5,898 nt of DNA. It comes from CBDULX01 sp048550535. Its GTDB lineage: Bacteria > Pseudomonadota > Gammaproteobacteria > SZUA-229. Shown here piece by piece: positions 5,531-5,898 of the stretch. Under the pieces are notes generated by a model that was given only the letters and a program-made list of their open reading frames with translations, searched no databases and was not told the DNA's origin. The stretch is from assembly GCA_048550535.1 (NCBI GenBank), contig JBLYYN010000188.1, forward strand, positions 1 through 5,898, in the 5' to 3' direction. Position 1 is the first letter of the stretch. The number at the start of each line of letters is the position of its first letter. A program made the position numbers and the translations under genes.

Positions 5531-5667
5531 GTTTAACGGAATTTTTTGCTGTTATCGCCCATCAATACCACCTACATTTACACCATAATTAATTATAAAT
5601 CAGTCACTTAGGTATTGCTTGTATTGTTTTTTGAGGGACAAAAGGCAGAACTAATTCCTTGTTATTG
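5531..5667 (-). other. Possible long attC site (137 nt) upstream of the PIN-like cassette
   Basis: R' GTTAAAC (5537-5531) matches the GTTRRRY consensus exactly and lies 25-31 nt before the ATG at 5506, like the R' sites of the two neighbouring cassettes. The best partner is CAATAAC (5667-5661). TAAC pairs with GTTA, then after a 2-nt bulge GGAATT pairs perfectly with AATTCC. Further in, CTG and CCC blocks pair with CAG and GGG. Near the apex CAATACC pairs with GGTATTG. The length resembles Vibrio-type sites. R'' is not a good consensus match, so confidence is moderate. Between this site and the IS30 end (5668-5800) no gene is seen; the cassette that owned the site is missing. Confidence 0.45.
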
Positions 5668-5821
5668 GGTTTCTAAGAGATAACATATACCGTACTCCCA
5701 TTTATATCAATTACTTACAAGAAGAGTGAAATAACTATTTTCTGTGAATGACCGCTTATATAAATCATTCAGTTATAAATGTCGAATGTCTGCTATGCGG
5801 GGTGACTTCAACTGATCGACG

Positions 5822-5859
5822 CAACACTTTATCTTTAAAGAAGAAAAGATGGAGTGTTG
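5822..5859 (+). promoter_or_regulatory. Hairpin sequestering the transposase ribosome-binding site
   Basis: CAACACTTTATCTTT (5822-5836) can pair along its whole length with AAAGATGGAGTGTTG (5845-5859): 13 Watson-Crick and 2 G-U pairs, with an 8-nt loop. The GGAG ribosome-binding site (5851-5854) lies inside the right arm. A transcript entering from outside the element would carry the full hairpin and hide the site. A transcript starting inside the left arm would not. This matches the known protection of IS10 and IS50 transposase genes from read-through. Confidence 0.6.
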
Positions 5860-5862
5860 AAT

Positions 5863-5898
5863 ATGAAATACCGAACTCGAACGTACTATACACCTGAA
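5863..5898 (+). CDS. IS30-family transposase, N-terminal 12 codons only
   Basis: The frame reads MKYRTRTYYTPE and runs off the window. This opening (M-K/R-Y-x-T-R-x-YYTPE) is the recognised start of a group of IS30-family DDE transposases, in which a helix-turn-helix DNA-binding region follows. The start is fixed by GGAG 8 nt upstream. The enzyme cuts and pastes its own element in the cytoplasm. The rest of the gene, including the DDE catalytic triad, lies beyond position 5898, so intactness is unknown. It is transcribed away from the cassette genes. Confidence 0.7.
   Translation, partial: MKYRTRTYYTPE

Larger units (their letters stand above)
5801..5898 (+). mobile_element. Left end of an IS30-family insertion sequence (partial)
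   Basis: The transposase start at 5863 identifies an IS30-type element entering the window from the right. The terminal inverted repeat should lie just upstream, probably within GACTTCAACTGATCGACGC (5804-5822). The exact boundary and target duplication cannot be set without the right end. The element reads away from the cassette array. It has probably displaced the cassette that preceded the PIN-like gene. Confidence 0.6.

Noticed and set aside
5668..5760. Short minus-strand reading frame ending near the putative long attC
   Set aside because: Only about 14-15 codons remain between stops, too little to call a gene or a remnant.

Overview
The window looks like accessory DNA of a gammaproteobacterium, probably marine or environmental. 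The genus cannot be read from the sequence. It holds one well-conserved housekeeping-type gene, a beta-ketoacyl-ACP synthase III of the long, PA3286-like type known from Pseudomonas. That gene is visibly more GC-rich than the AT-rich DNA on either side. No rRNA or tRNA gene and no CRISPR array is visible.

Positions 1-1580, minus strand. Three copies of a 16-nt direct repeat lie at the left edge. Next comes a two-gene operon: a small lipoprotein (685-1122) and an unrecognised 108-residue soluble protein (348-674), coupled by a Shine-Dalgarno that overlaps the lipoprotein stop codon. Beyond them are scraps of an older operon: the end of a LamG/concanavalin-like domain (1355-1579) and a start codon with a strong ribosome-binding site that runs into a stop after 18 codons (1226-1282).

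Positions 1580-3390. The KAS III gene (1757-2890, plus strand) stands alone. After it come about 320 bp with no recognisable gene, then two unrelated long inverted repeats (3207-3291 and 3333-3391) that look like small non-autonomous or REP-type palindromic elements.

Positions 3389-5670, minus strand. This is a stretch of an integron cassette array. Two attC recombination sites can be folded by hand (4528-4583 and 3587-3661). A third, longer one is plausible (5531-5667). They delimit three cassettes. The first encodes a PIN-like putative nuclease (4538-5506). The second encodes a caspase/CHAT-like putative cysteine protease with an intact His79/Cys122 dyad (3656-4507). The third encodes a roughly 56-residue protein interrupted by an amber codon (3389-3559). 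The last 15 residues of the nuclease are encoded by its attC, and the protease stop codon lies inside its attC. No integron integrase is in view; if present it should lie beyond the right edge.

Positions 5801-5898, plus strand. This is the left end of an IS30-family insertion sequence with the first 12 codons of its transposase. The transposase ribosome-binding site is buried in a hairpin, a layout known in other IS elements for silencing read-through expression.

The most interesting content is the tandem of a putative PIN-like RNase and a caspase-like protease carried as integron cassettes. Both protein types recur in bacterial anti-phage or toxin systems, and integron cassettes are a known reservoir of such genes. 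That the two act together is inference only.
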